A stretch of DNA of 64,000 bases from Comamonas aquatica NBRC 14918 (GTDB lineage Bacteria; Pseudomonadota; Gammaproteobacteria; Burkholderiales; Burkholderiaceae_C). This document shows positions 18,478 through 27,244 of this stretch, piece by piece. Location: contig NZ_BBJR01000038.1 of the NCBI RefSeq assembly GCF_000739875.1, positions 62,001 through 126,000 of the forward strand, given 5' to 3'. The notes beneath the pieces are model-generated. The model was not told the origin of the DNA. It made no database searches and saw nothing but the letters and a program-made list of their open reading frames with translations. Position 1 is the first letter of the stretch; each line of letters opens with the position of its first letter. The translations under genes were made by a program, and so were the position numbers.

Positions 18478-18879
18478 TCACTCGGGCCGCGATGGCTCCC
18501 GCAGGTGGCGGTCCTGGCGGCAGGCGGCCAGCGGTTTCGCCGTGGCCGAGAGGATGTGCGTCACCCGCTGGGTGCGCGCATCGGCCACCACGCGCACACA
18601 GGCGCAGCCATGGCCGTAGTAACCATGGGTGCGCACCCATTGCGCCTCGGTGAAGCTGGGCCAGTCGCCCTCGGCCTGGGCGCCGCCCTGGCTGCCCACG
18701 GTCCAGCGACCATGGCGGTCGTGCAGCCAGGCATTCCCCGGGGTCGGGTTCTGCCACCAGCCGCAACGCAGTTGCGAGGCCGATGCGGCCGCCTGCGCGC
18801 CGGACAGCCCCGTGATCCCCAGCAGCGCGCACAGCACCCACGCGCGCCGGTGGCGCCCCTCACCGGTATCACCCACCAT
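18478..18879 (-). CDS. DUF4087 secreted protein
   Basis: A 133-residue protein with an N-terminal signal peptide (hydrophobic core WVLCALLGITGLSGAQA) and a DUF4087-type domain. The recognisable pattern is RCGWWQNPTPGNAWLHDRHG, then WTVGSQGG and a Cys pair in GHGCACV. It is expected to be periplasmic or anchored outside the cytoplasm. An AGGAG site precedes the ATG. Its start overlaps the stop of the upstream DUF2809 gene by 11 bases, so the two probably form one operon. Function is unknown. Confidence 0.75.
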   Translation of the reverse strand: MVGDTGEGRHRRAWVLCALLGITGLSGAQAAASASQLRCGWWQNPTPGNAWLHDRHGRWTVGSQGGAQAEGDWPSFTEAQWVRTHGYYGHGCACVRVVADARTQRVTHILSATAKPLAACRQDRHLREPSRPE

Positions 18880-19303
18880 TCACTCCTGGTGTGCGATGGA
18901 GCGTTCGCCACCACAGCCCATCCACCACCGCAGCACCGGCAATACCGATAACATAGGCCAGCAGGTCCAGCGGATCAAAGCCATTGCCCAGCACCAGATA
19001 GGCCAGCGGGTGGGCACGCAGCGCCTGCATCCAGGGTGCCTGGTAGAGCTGCAGCAACTCGACCGCGAAGGCGATGGCCAGCGACACCACCACCAGCCGC
19101 CCGGGCGCGATGGCGGGCCGCACCCAGGCCACGCACAGCAGCACCACCCAGGCCCAGAGCGCATCGCCGGGGTAGTTGCCCCACACGGCGGGCAAGGGCA
19201 GATAGCCCCGGCGCGAGGCCAGGCCCACGGCGATGACGGCCAGGGCCAGGAGGTCGAGGAGCGGGCGGGAGCGGGGGCAGGCAGGGGCAGCAGAGGACGG
19301 CAT
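18869..19303 (-). CDS. DUF2809 membrane protein
   Basis: A 144-residue inner-membrane protein with about four hydrophobic segments. It matches DUF2809 by the pattern NYPGDALWAWVVLL, AFAVELLQLYQAPW and DPLDLLAYVIGI, with an acidic or polar residue at the start of each helix. VanZ-like proteins have a similar look. The start at 19303 is chosen over 19396 because the upstream extension is Arg-rich shadow-like sequence. It overlaps the DUF4087 gene. Function is unknown. Confidence 0.72.
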   Translation of the reverse strand: MPSSAAPACPRSRPLLDLLALAVIAVGLASRRGYLPLPAVWGNYPGDALWAWVVLLCVAWVRPAIAPGRLVVVSLAIAFAVELLQLYQAPWMQALRAHPLAYLVLGNGFDPLDLLAYVIGIAGAAVVDGLWWRTLHRTPGVNGG

Positions 19304-19401
19304 CACGGCAAGGCGCAGTCGGCCGGACGCACAGCGGCCGGCGAGGAAAAACCGCGATGGTCGCCGCTCAGCGCGCCGCTGGCGGCGGCGCTTCAATCAC
19401 T

Positions 19402-20385
19402 TCAATCAATGTGCGCGCCCGAGTCCTGGACCACCTGCTTCCAGTGCGCCAGCTCGCCCGGCAGCATGGCCTTGAAGCTCTGCGGGTTGGAGTCCACGCG
19501 CTCGGCGCCCAGGGTCTTGAAGCGCTCCGCCATCTCGGGCTTGGCCAGCACCGCCTGGACGGCCTGGTACAGCTTGTCCACGATCGGCTGCGGCGTGCCG
19601 GCCGGGGCGAACAGCCCGTACCAGCTGGTCACCGCCAGGCCCTTGCCCAGCACGGGAATGTCGGACGCCAGCGAGGTGGGCTGGTCCGCCGCCACGCCCA
19701 GCACGCGCAGCTTGCCGCTGGTGACGAAGGGCATCACGCCCGGAAAGCTGCCAAAGGTCATGGGCAGCTGGCCGGCCACCACATCGGTGGCGGCGGCCGA
19801 GGCGCCCTTGTAGGGCACATGCAACAGATTCAGGCCTTTTTGCTTCTTCAGCATCTCGCCCAGCAGGTGGTTCAGCGTGCCGTTGCCGGCCGAGGCGTAT
19901 TCCACCTTGCCCGGGTGGGCCTTGGCATAGGCCACCAGCTCGTCCAGGCTCTTGGCCGGGAAGTTCGGGTTGACCACCAGCAGGTACGGCGCCACGGCCA
20001 GCTGCATCACCGGCGTGAAGTCCTTGATCGGATCGAACGGTAGCTTGCTGTAGAGCGCCGGATTGATGGTGTAAGCGCTCTGCGCCGTCACCAGAAAGGT
20101 GTAGCCGTCGGCCGCGCTGCGCGCCACCTGGCCGGTGCCCAGGTTGCCGTTGGCACCGGGGCGGTTTTCCACCACCACGGGCTCGCCCAGGCTGGTGCCC
20201 AGGCCCTGCGCCACGGCCCGGGCAATCACGTCATTGGCCCCGCCGGGGGCCTGGGGTACCACGAAGGTGATGGGTTTGGTGGGCCAGCTGGCCTGGGCCA
20301 GGGCGGCGGTGCCGGACAGCGACAGCAGCGCGGTGGTGGTGGCCATCACGGCCTGGCGGCGGGAAAGAAAAGTGGGCAAAGACAT
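19402..20385 (-). CDS. Bug family (TTT) solute-binding protein
   Basis: A 327-residue periplasmic binding protein of the Bug/TctC family. The signal peptide includes SRRQAVMATTTALLSLSGTA (an SRRQ start that could suggest Tat export), and the mature protein begins SWPTKPITFVVPQAPGGAND. Other family marks are GANGNLGTGQVARS and LHVPYKGASAAATD. Such proteins bind small carboxylates or related organic acids. No TctA/TctB membrane genes are adjacent. The start is uncertain (20385 or 20406); neither has a good ribosome binding site. Confidence 0.85.
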   Translation of the reverse strand: MSLPTFLSRRQAVMATTTALLSLSGTAALAQASWPTKPITFVVPQAPGGANDVIARAVAQGLGTSLGEPVVVENRPGANGNLGTGQVARSAADGYTFLVTAQSAYTINPALYSKLPFDPIKDFTPVMQLAVAPYLLVVNPNFPAKSLDELVAYAKAHPGKVEYASAGNGTLNHLLGEMLKKQKGLNLLHVPYKGASAAATDVVAGQLPMTFGSFPGVMPFVTSGKLRVLGVAADQPTSLASDIPVLGKGLAVTSWYGLFAPAGTPQPIVDKLYQAVQAVLAKPEMAERFKTLGAERVDSNPQSFKAMLPGELAHWKQVVQDSGAHID

Positions 20386-20617
20386 CGCAGTACCAAGTTC
20401 GTCCATGAATGCAAACAGCAGGGGGACTTGCGGCTTGTGGCGGGCAAGCCGGCCGCGCGCTGCAGGGGTGCGGGCGCGCGCGACCGGTCGGCGCGGCGCC
20501 CCCTGTGCCGGGGAGGCCGCGCCCTGCCCCGCAGCATAGAGACGGCAGCGCCGGTGGTGCCCCCTGGCAAGCCCCGGGGGCCAGCCTGCCGTCAGCCCAC
20601 GGCATGCCCGGGCTGCC

Positions 20618-20995
20618 TCACTTCAGCACGTAGCTGGCCAGCACGGCCTGGACTTCGTAGATGCTCAGCTTCTTGTTGAACTGCTTCTGGAACGGCGCCG
20701 CCGTGCCGGACACCCAGATCTTCAGCTCGGCATCCAGGTCGAAGGTGCCGGCGGTCTCAATGCTGAAATGGGTGATGCTTTTGTACGGCAGCGAGTGGTA
20801 TTCGACCTTGCTGCCGGTGATGCCCTGCTTGTCGACCAGCACCAGGCGCTTGTCGGTGAAGACGAAGTAGTCGCGGATCAGCTGGTAGGCGTGCTCGACC
20901 CGTTCGCCCGGTGCCAGGATCTGCGCGAATTCCGCCTGGATCTTGTGCGCATCGATCTTCGATGCGTTGCCCAGCATGCCGTCCAGCAATCCCAT
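20618..20995 (-). CDS. Bacterial PH-domain protein (bPH_1)
   Basis: A 125-residue soluble protein. It matches the bacterial PH domain (PF08000) by APGERVEHAYQLIRDYFVFT, DKRLVLVDKQGITGSKVEYHS and PYKSITHFSIETAGTFDLDAELK. The final helix SIYEVQAVLASYVL is also typical. A GGGAG site precedes the ATG. It lies just downstream of the large Hsp70 gene, on the same strand, so it may belong to the same unit. No ligand is known. Confidence 0.88.
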   Translation of the reverse strand: MGLLDGMLGNASKIDAHKIQAEFAQILAPGERVEHAYQLIRDYFVFTDKRLVLVDKQGITGSKVEYHSLPYKSITHFSIETAGTFDLDAELKIWVSGTAAPFQKQFNKKLSIYEVQAVLASYVLK

Positions 20996-21066
20996 GGTGT
21001 CTCCCGTGTTGTGTCAGTGGTGATCTGTGGATTCTAGGCACCGCGGCAGGCCGGCCACACAGGCCC

Positions 21067-23943
21067 TCACAGCAGCACCAGCCCCGGCGGCAGGCTGTCG
21101 CCCAGGCTGCGCCGCTGGTCTTCGGCATCCATGGTCACCACGCTGTCCACCAGCGCCAGCCAGCGCGCGGGCGCTCCGGCGGCGCGCATCTTGTCCAGCA
21201 CCTGGGCGCGCACGGCATCGGGCAAATCGCGCGCGCGGTCGCCGGTCATGCGGGCCATTTGCACCGCGGCAAACATCGCCGTTTCGTGCTTGCGCCAGTC
21301 CTGGGCCAGCGTGGCGTCCAGGAACTCCTGCGCGGCCTCGGGCGGCATCACCAGATGGGCATTCGCCGCCAGGGATTGCCGCGCCGCCAGGCGGCCGATG
21401 GCCCACCAGGTCTGGGGCGAGGCATCCGGGCGCTGCAGGCGCTGCAGCATCCACTGGCCCATCTCCTGGCGGTACTGCCAGGGCACGGCCTCCATGGCTG
21501 CCAGCAGGCGCAGCATGTCGTCGTAGCTGCCGTGGCTGCTCTTGCCGCCGTTGCGCTGCGTCGCCTGCTGCACCGTCTTTTGCATGGCGGCGGCCACGGC
21601 CTCCAGCACCTGCATCTGCTGGGCTTCGTCCAGGCCCGCGGCCACGCGGCGCCAGAACACCCACCACTCCGTCCAGTTGGCCGGGTCCCTGGCGTGGCCC
21701 AGGCCGGCGGCGTACAAGGCCCAGACCTGGCTGATGCGCCAGGCGTCCAGCTCGGCACCGACGCCGGGGCGCAGGCACCAGCCGGCCAGGTTCAGCCACA
21801 CGCGCTCATGGTCGGCCGTGCGGCGGCGGCGCTTGGCGCGCGCCAGCAGGGCGTCGAACAGGGCGCGCAGCAGACCCAGCTCCCAGCTGTCGCGCGGGCC
21901 CAGCAGCTTTTCCAGGGCCGGGCGCAGCTGGCGCACGTCCTTGGCGCTCACGTCCTGGGCCTGGGTGCCAAAGATGCGGTCGATCAGGGCCACGGCGGCC
22001 GGCAGCTGCGTGGCCAGGGGTTTCAAGCCTTTTTGGCCTTCTGCGCTGGCTGTATCTGCGCTGACCGCTATGGTTTCCGATGGTGCCACCGCCCCGCGGG
22101 TGTTGAAGGGCAGCAGCCAGGACTGGGCCGCGTCGGCCACGCCGTCCTGCACGCGCAGGCAGCGCACCTCCAGCGTGCCAACCTCGGTCATGCGGGCTTG
22201 CAACTGTACTTCCACCTGGGCCTGGGCCCGGCCTTCAGGGGCGGGCAGCACGGTGGCGATGGGCGGCAGCTCCACCCAGCCGTCGCCGGTCACTGCGGTG
22301 ATCTGCCCGGCCTGCGCCACGGGCTGGCTGTGGCTGTGCGCCAGCAGGTTGAAGCGCACGGCCTGGCCCAGCTTGAGCGCAAAGCGCCGCCCCGACAGCA
22401 CCAGGCGCACGCCCTCTTCCGTGCCCTTGGGCAGCAGGCACAGGGCCTGCGGGGCAGCGCCGGGCGCCCCCGGCAGCAGCAGCCAGTAGCTGCGCGCCGA
22501 GCCACCGCCGATGCGCGGCATGGTTTTGATAGCTACAGGCGCGCGCTGGCTATGCGCCAGAGGCTGATTGGATACAGATGCCTGCGCTGGCGGTAGCGCT
22601 TGCAGGCCCAGCCCATAGGCCGCTGCGCCGCGCGCCACGGCCCAGTCGGGGTGCGGGTTGTGCAGCACGCGCACCGGGCGGCCGCGCCAGCCGTCCAGCA
22701 ACTGCGTCAGCCGCTGCACCAGCGCATGGGCGTGGAACACACCGCCGTTGAGCAGCACGGTGTCGGGCAGCGCGCCGTCGGCGTGCTGGCGCAGGAACTG
22801 CGCCAGGTGGCGGCTGATGGCGGCATCGGCCGGGTACGGCAGGCCAAAGCCGCGCAGCGCGCCCTGGCGCCGGGCGGGCACCGCATCGATCGGCGCGGGT
22901 GGCAGAAAGCCTTCCACCACCCACTGCTGCACCTGGGCGCGCGTGAGCGTGGCGGACTGCGCCTGGGCCAGCAGCTGGCTGCCGCCGCCCAGCAGGGTGA
23001 TGCGCACCTGTTCGGGCGCCCCGGCGGCCAGCAGCTGTTCCTTGGCCACGCGGCAGCGCTGCACCAGCTGGGCAAAGCGCTGCGCGGGCAGGCGCTGGCC
23101 GGCGCCGGCCAACGCGGCCTCCAGCTGGTGGGCCAGGGCCAGGTCCATGTTGTCGCCGCCCAGCATCAGGTGCTCGCCCACGGCCGTGCGCGTGAGCAGG
23201 GGCAGGCCGCCGTCGGCCGCAGGCTCGACCCGGATCAGGGTCAGGTCGGTGGTGCCGCCGCCCACGTCCACCACCAGCACCAGGCGGCTGTCGGCCAGCT
23301 GTGCGGCCAGTTGCGGGCCCTGCAGCAGCAGCCAGTCGTGGAAGGCGGCCTTGGGTTCTTCGAGCAGCTGCACCTGCGGCAGGCCGGCCAGCTGCGCGGC
23401 CTCCAGCGTCAGCGCGCGCGCGCCCTCGTCGAACGAGGCGGGCACCGTCAGCACCACGCTTTGCTGCGCCAGCGGGGCCTGCGGGTGGGCCTGGTCCCAG
23501 GCGGCGCGCACATGGGCCAGGTACGAGGCCGAGGCCGCCAGTGGCGAGACCTTGACCACCTCGTCGCCCGCGCCCCAGGGCAGGATGGGCGCCGTGCGGT
23601 CCACCCCGGTGTGCGACAGCCAGCTTTTGGCGCTGGCCACCAGCCGCCCGGGCACGGCCGCGCCCAGCTCGCGCGCCCAGCGACCGATGACGGCCGGTGC
23701 GGCGGCCGAGGCACCCTGCGGCGGCCAGGGCTGCTGCCAGGCCTCGCCCAGCTCACCCGGGGTGGCTTGGTAGCGCACCGAGGGCAGCAGGGGCTGGGCC
23801 ACGACCTCGCCCGCCGCGCTGCGCTGCGGGAGGTTCAACAGGGCGATGTCGGCCGCCGTGCCGCGCACGGGCACGCTGGCGACCACGGTGTGGCTGGTGC
23901 CCAGGTCGATCCCGACGACAAAGGCCGCGCTGGCAGGGGACAT
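21067..23943 (-). CDS. Hsp70-family protein with C-terminal DUF3731
   Basis: A 958-residue DnaK-like ATPase. The phosphate-1 motif is GIDLGTSHTV (11-20), the second is VVDVGGGTTDL (about 218-230), and VLLNGGVFHAHALVQRL marks the adenosine-binding region. The C-terminal third (from about 690) replaces the usual peptide-binding domain and fits DUF3731. Two stretches, near residues 455-474 and 621-640, are encoded by dispersed DNA repeats in frame. The upstream Fur-like gene ends 19 bp before the ATG. Together with the second Hsp70 and DUF2760 genes it probably forms a dedicated chaperone locus of unknown client. Confidence 0.88.
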   Translation of the reverse strand: MSPASAAFVVGIDLGTSHTVVASVPVRGTAADIALLNLPQRSAAGEVVAQPLLPSVRYQATPGELGEAWQQPWPPQGASAAAPAVIGRWARELGAAVPGRLVASAKSWLSHTGVDRTAPILPWGAGDEVVKVSPLAASASYLAHVRAAWDQAHPQAPLAQQSVVLTVPASFDEGARALTLEAAQLAGLPQVQLLEEPKAAFHDWLLLQGPQLAAQLADSRLVLVVDVGGGTTDLTLIRVEPAADGGLPLLTRTAVGEHLMLGGDNMDLALAHQLEAALAGAGQRLPAQRFAQLVQRCRVAKEQLLAAGAPEQVRITLLGGGSQLLAQAQSATLTRAQVQQWVVEGFLPPAPIDAVPARRQGALRGFGLPYPADAAISRHLAQFLRQHADGALPDTVLLNGGVFHAHALVQRLTQLLDGWRGRPVRVLHNPHPDWAVARGAAAYGLGLQALPPAQASVSNQPLAHSQRAPVAIKTMPRIGGGSARSYWLLLPGAPGAAPQALCLLPKGTEEGVRLVLSGRRFALKLGQAVRFNLLAHSHSQPVAQAGQITAVTGDGWVELPPIATVLPAPEGRAQAQVEVQLQARMTEVGTLEVRCLRVQDGVADAAQSWLLPFNTRGAVAPSETIAVSADTASAEGQKGLKPLATQLPAAVALIDRIFGTQAQDVSAKDVRQLRPALEKLLGPRDSWELGLLRALFDALLARAKRRRRTADHERVWLNLAGWCLRPGVGAELDAWRISQVWALYAAGLGHARDPANWTEWWVFWRRVAAGLDEAQQMQVLEAVAAAMQKTVQQATQRNGGKSSHGSYDDMLRLLAAMEAVPWQYRQEMGQWMLQRLQRPDASPQTWWAIGRLAARQSLAANAHLVMPPEAAQEFLDATLAQDWRKHETAMFAAVQMARMTGDRARDLPDAVRAQVLDKMRAAGAPARWLALVDSVVTMDAEDQRRSLGDSLPPGLVLL
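22020..22081. repeat. Dispersed repeat inside the large Hsp70 gene (copy A)
   Basis: Plus-strand sequence GTTTCAAGCCTTTTTGGCCT followed by GCGCTGG...GCGCTGACCGCTATGG. The same architecture and reading frame recur at 29437-29497 in the other Hsp70 gene. It encodes ETIAVSADTASAEGQKGLK. Confidence 0.7.
22519..22578. repeat. Dispersed repeat inside the large Hsp70 gene (copy B)
   Basis: GGTTTTGATAGCTACAGGCG, then GCGCTGGCTATGCGCCAGAG and GCTGATTGGATAC. This is the intergenic mini-repeat type (compare 16861 and 25724), here read as protein near residues 455-474. Confidence 0.65.
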
Positions 23944-23962
23944 CGTCACGCGGTGTGCCCCC

Positions 23963-24355
23963 TCAGGCCGGCTGCGCCGCGCAGTCGCTGCAGCGGCCGT
24001 AGAGCGTGATTTCGTGGCTGTCCACCTCGAAGCCCGGGGGCGCCAGGCTGGCCAGATCGCCGGGGCAGGCATGCACGTCGAACACGCGCGCACAGACGCG
24101 GCACTGGAAGTGGTGGTGGTGGCCGTGGTGGGCCACCTCGTACATGGGGCTGCGCCCGGGCAGGTGCACCTCGCGCAGCAGGCCCTCCTCGGCCATGGCC
24201 TTGAGCGCGCGGTACACCGTGGCAATCCCCAGGCCCGGCAGCGTGGCCTGCGCCAGCTCCAGCACCTCCTGCGGCGCCAGCGGCCGGTCGGCCTGCGTCA
24301 TGGCCTGCTGGATGGCGGTGCGCTGCTTGGTGGATCGTTGCATGGAGGAGTTCAT
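23963..24355 (-). CDS. Fur-family metalloregulator (Zur-like)
   Basis: A 130-residue repressor. The winged helix includes TKQRTAIQQAMTQADRPL and ATVYRALKAMAEEGLL. The metal site has the HHHHFQC segment (79-85), and two CxxC pairs (Cys85/88 and Cys122/125) form the structural zinc site. Histidine-rich HHGHHHH is prominent. Fur, Zur and PerR branches cannot be separated with certainty; Zur or a stress-type Fur is my reading. It lies between the DUF1624 gene and Hsp70 on the same strand with short gaps. The start may be 24355 or 24343. Confidence 0.82.
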   Translation of the reverse strand: MNSSMQRSTKQRTAIQQAMTQADRPLAPQEVLELAQATLPGLGIATVYRALKAMAEEGLLREVHLPGRSPMYEVAHHGHHHHFQCRVCARVFDVHACPGDLASLAPPGFEVDSHEITLYGRCSDCAAQPA

Positions 24356-24417
24356 GGCGGCGGGGGCGGCTTCTCAAGGAAGCGGTATTGTGCCGCCGTG
24401 GCCCCTCCGACGGTGGC

Positions 24418-25602
24418 CTACAGGTACTTGAGCCAGGTCAGGTCGCGCCGGCGCTGCTTGAGCGCGGCAAACCAGCGCACGGCCGGGTACAGGGCCACGG
24501 CCAGCAGGGCCGAGATCACCCACAGCCACAGCAGGCGGTCCAGCCCGAACAACTGGCCCTGGTTGGTGCCCCAGGCCGCCACCGCCGCCAGGTACATGCA
24601 CTTCAGCACATACAGGTGCAGCACATAGAAGAACATGGGCGCCGCCCCCAGCGTGGCCAGCGGCGCCAGCCAGCGGGCACCGGCCCGCGCCTCGAACCCG
24701 CGCAGCAGCAGCAGGCCCACGCCCAGCGTCAGCAGCAGGAACAGCAGCGACGGCGGGTACTTGGTCACGTTGAACCAGGCCATGACCGTGTGCAGCGTGG
24801 TCGCCCCCGCCTGCCAGGGCGCATCGCCATAGACATTCAGCGTGCGCAGCAGCGCAAAGCCCAGCAGGCTGGCCACCCCCGCCACCAGCAGCAACTGCCG
24901 GCGCCGCGCTGCATCGCAGGCCTGGCCAAACCAGGGGCCGATGCCATAGCCCAGGGCGATCACGCCCACCCAGGGCAGCACCGGGTAGGAGGTGCGCAGC
25001 TGCACCCCGGCCAGCTCCAGCCAGCCCCGGTCATGCAGGATGGCCCAGGGCGCATGCAGCAGATGGCCGGCGGGGAAATGCAGGCCGTCCAGCAGGTTGT
25101 GCCCCGCCACCAGCACCACGCCCAGCACCAGCAAGGCCCGGCGCGGCAGCCACACCAGCATCGACAGCGCCAGCATGGACAGACCGATCGCCCAGATCAC
25201 CTGCAGGAACACCTTGGCCGGCGGAAACTGGAAGGTCCAGGCGAAGTTGATCACCGTCACTTCCAGCAGCACCAGGAACAGGCCGCGCCGCCACAGAAAA
25301 CCCGAGGCCGCCGCCCGCGCCTGCCCGGCATCGGCATGGCGGCTGGCGTACAGGTAGGCACTCAGCCCCGTCAGGAACACAAACACCGGCGCGCACAGGT
25401 GCGCCAGCATGCGCGGGACAAACAGGCCCGGCGGCGTGTCGGCCACCACCATCGGGTCGGGCACCTGCAGGTGCAGGTAAAAGGTTTCGCGGACATGGTC
25501 CAGCAGCATGAACAGCATGACCAGGCCACGCAGCGCATCGATGGATTGCAGCCGGCCAGCGCCAGCCAGCGCACTGGGCGCAGAAGCAGAGAAGTTTTTC
25601 AC
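24418..25602 (-). CDS. DUF1624 membrane acyltransferase-like protein
   Basis: A 394-residue integral membrane protein with about ten hydrophobic segments, matching DUF1624 (heparan-alpha-glucosaminide N-acetyltransferase-like). The N-terminal pattern RLQSIDALRGLVMLFMLLDH is diagnostic, with the conserved His in LLDHVRE; CAPVFVFLTGLSAYLY and MFFYVLHLY follow. The likely role is acyl transfer across the inner membrane to an envelope sugar. The start codon is GTG at 25602; an in-frame stop lies two codons upstream, so it cannot start earlier. A perfect dyad sits directly before it. Confidence 0.85.
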   Translation of the reverse strand: MKNFSASAPSALAGAGRLQSIDALRGLVMLFMLLDHVRETFYLHLQVPDPMVVADTPPGLFVPRMLAHLCAPVFVFLTGLSAYLYASRHADAGQARAAASGFLWRRGLFLVLLEVTVINFAWTFQFPPAKVFLQVIWAIGLSMLALSMLVWLPRRALLVLGVVLVAGHNLLDGLHFPAGHLLHAPWAILHDRGWLELAGVQLRTSYPVLPWVGVIALGYGIGPWFGQACDAARRRQLLLVAGVASLLGFALLRTLNVYGDAPWQAGATTLHTVMAWFNVTKYPPSLLFLLLTLGVGLLLLRGFEARAGARWLAPLATLGAAPMFFYVLHLYVLKCMYLAAVAAWGTNQGQLFGLDRLLWLWVISALLAVALYPAVRWFAALKQRRRDLTWLKYL

Positions 25603-25606
25603 GGTT

Positions 25607-25628
25607 TATTGATAAGGATTTATCAATA
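25607..25628. promoter_or_regulatory. Perfect palindrome at the DUF1624 start: operator candidate
   Basis: Arms TATTGATAA and TTATCAATA are separated by GGAT and end four bases before the GTG start of the DUF1624 gene. A bound protein there would block ribosome or polymerase access. No other copy was noticed in the window. Confidence 0.55.
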
Positions 25629-25720
25629 TCATACCGATGCATGCCCAGCATTCGGCCAGTTGTGAGGTGGGCGCCCTGTTGGCGAGCAGGGTTTTGGGGG
25701 TGGCTTGAAAAGAGGAGCAT

Positions 25721-26027
25721 GTAGCGCTTGCTGGATAAGCGCTAGAGGCTGATTTGGTGCTGGTTGCTGTTTTGGCTTTTGCCGGCCGCTTGTCGCGCGG
25801 CAGGCGACTTCCTTTTCTTGCTCGTGCAAGCAAAGTAAGCAAAAGAAGCGCGCCCTGCTGCCCGTGACCCTGCGCTGCGCTCCGGGCAACCTGCGGTGCT
25901 CGGTCCCAGGGTGGGGCCGCAGAACTCACTGCGCTCCTGCGGCGCCTCGGCACAGGTCGAAGGGGTGAGAGGCGGAACCCCGTGCCTGCATGCGCTGTGT
26001 GTGGGGGTGGAAAGTTCTTTTCAACCA
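25721..26027 (+). repeat. Long repeat, copy 1
   Basis: The unit opens with AGCGCTTGCTGGATAAGCGC and GAGGCTGATTTG, then has CCGCTTGTCGCGCGGCAGGC, a hairpin at 25809-25838 (two mismatches), CAGAACTCACTGCGC, and a tail GTGGGGGTGGAAAGTT. Frames within it are not genes. Confidence 0.8.
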
Positions 26028-26438
26028 TGTGAGCAGGTGGCGCTTGCTACATCAGCGCTAGAGGCTGATTTGATGCTGATTGTTGTTTGAGATTTTGCTG
26101 GCCGCTTGTCGCGCGGCAGGCGACTTACTTTTCTTGCTTGCACAAGAAAAGTAAGCAAAAGAAGTGCACACCTCTACCCGTGCCCCTTTGGGCTTTGCTA
26201 CGCAAAACCCAAGCGGGCAGCCTCTGTGCTCGATCCCAGGGTAGGGCCGCAGAACTCACTGCGCGGCTATGCCGCTCCGTTCAAACAGCTGCGGCCAGTC
26301 AGGTCACGAAGCCGATGCGTCCTACGGCGCATCGGCCCACCCTGCGCTCTGCGCGCCTCGGCACGGGCAGAAGGGGTAGGTGGCGAGACCCTGTGCCTGC
26401 TTGCTCTGTGCGTGGGGGTAGAAAGTTTTTTTCAGCAA
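26028..26438 (+). repeat. Long repeat, copy 2 (with about 95 bp extra)
   Basis: A direct copy that starts GTGAGCAGGTGGCGCTTGCT. Its hairpin (26124-26155) has a perfect 13-base-pair stem, CTTACTTTTCTTG pairing with CAAGAAAAGTAAG. Between CAGAACTCACTGCGC and GCCTCGGCAC it carries about 95 bp absent from copy 1. Confidence 0.8.
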
Positions 26439-26595
26439 TGTGAGCAGGTGGCGCTTGCTGGATAAGCGCTAAAGGCTGATTTGGCTCTGATTGTTGTTTG
26501 AGGTTTTGCTGGCCGCTTGTCGCGCGGCAGGCGACTTCCTTTCCTTGCTTTCCCAAGAAAAGGAAGCAAAAGAAAGGAACCCTGCTAGCGCCACG
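26439..26595 (+). repeat. Long repeat, copy 3 (left half only)
   Basis: It repeats GTGAGCAGGTGGCGCTTGCT, the GAGGTTTTGCTGGCCGCTTG segment and the hairpin (26535-26566; CTTCCTTTCCTTG with CAAGAAAAGGAAG, one mismatch), then stops near the end of the small membrane-protein gene. Confidence 0.78.
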
Positions 26596-26630
26596 TATTG
26601 GCAGCCCCCATGCCGACACTTTATGAGCAG

Positions 26631-27059
26631 TTAATTTTTTTGATCCCAACCAGTAACGTAGCCGTCTTCCACCGTGATTCGAAGACCAAACCGGTTGCCA
26701 CCCTGATGGCGGTATTTCCACACATCGCGCGTCTTAGTTTTAAGAAGCTTGTGATCCACAGCAACTGGTGGGCCAAGGGCATCAAGCAGCTGCGCCTCAC
26801 TTTGCCCTTGCCAAAAATATCCTTGAAATATTTTTTGCACCACCTCTTCGTTCGCGTACTTCCCTCGCAGATAGAGCAGACGCTTTTGCTTCTTGTCGTG
26901 CTGAAACCAAAAGAAGAATGCCACCGCTCCGGCAAGCACAACGACGGGAATGATCCAGCCCACGGCTTCGAAAATCTTTGCGATACCAGCAATAGGAAGC
27001 GCAATCAGTGCAAAAACTCCTATGCCCGTGCTCTCCGCCTTTGTAAATCGACGCGCCAT
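26631..27059 (-). CDS. Small membrane protein with two N-terminal helices, unknown function
   Basis: A 142-residue protein. Two hydrophobic helices (about 11-27 and 33-51; GVFALIALPIAGIAKIFEAV and WIIPVVVLAGAVAFFFW) are followed by a basic HDKKQKR stretch and a soluble domain with FWQGQSEAQLLDALGPPVAV and RFGLRITVEDGYVTGW. The domain recalls small BamE/SmpA-like folds, but I would not assign it. A strong GAGGAGAAAG site precedes the ATG. Base composition is clearly less GC-rich than the flanks. Long repeats lie on both sides in opposite orientation, which suggests it was acquired. Confidence 0.8.
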   Translation of the reverse strand: MARRFTKAESTGIGVFALIALPIAGIAKIFEAVGWIIPVVVLAGAVAFFFWFQHDKKQKRLLYLRGKYANEEVVQKIFQGYFWQGQSEAQLLDALGPPVAVDHKLLKTKTRDVWKYRHQGGNRFGLRITVEDGYVTGWDQKN

Positions 27060-27244
27060 GCGCTTTCTCCTCAGTTATCTAATTGGGGTTATCGACGGCA
27101 TACCAGATGCATGTCCAGCTCGCCTCGGACTATAGAAAATTTGCAGGTCCAGAAGCAATGAAGTTGTCGTGCCGTTCAAACGGACCATCCTCTTTGCCCA
27201 ACGCACAGCGCCACCCGCGCGCGCAAGCGTCGCGCGCCCCATCT

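Noticed and set aside
17990-18841. Long minus-strand frame in the gap before DUF4087
   Set aside because: Arg/Ala/Gly/Pro-rich, no homology, and it overlaps the DUF4087 gene in another frame.
25721-26595. Tandem repeats considered as a CRISPR array
   Set aside because: Units are 316-411 bp with degenerate copies; there are no short identical repeats with unique spacers and no cas genes.
25606-26721. Small frames at 25.6-26.7 kb with peptides such as EVACRATSGQQ
   Set aside because: They arise from translating the repeat copies; the same peptide recurs because the DNA repeats.
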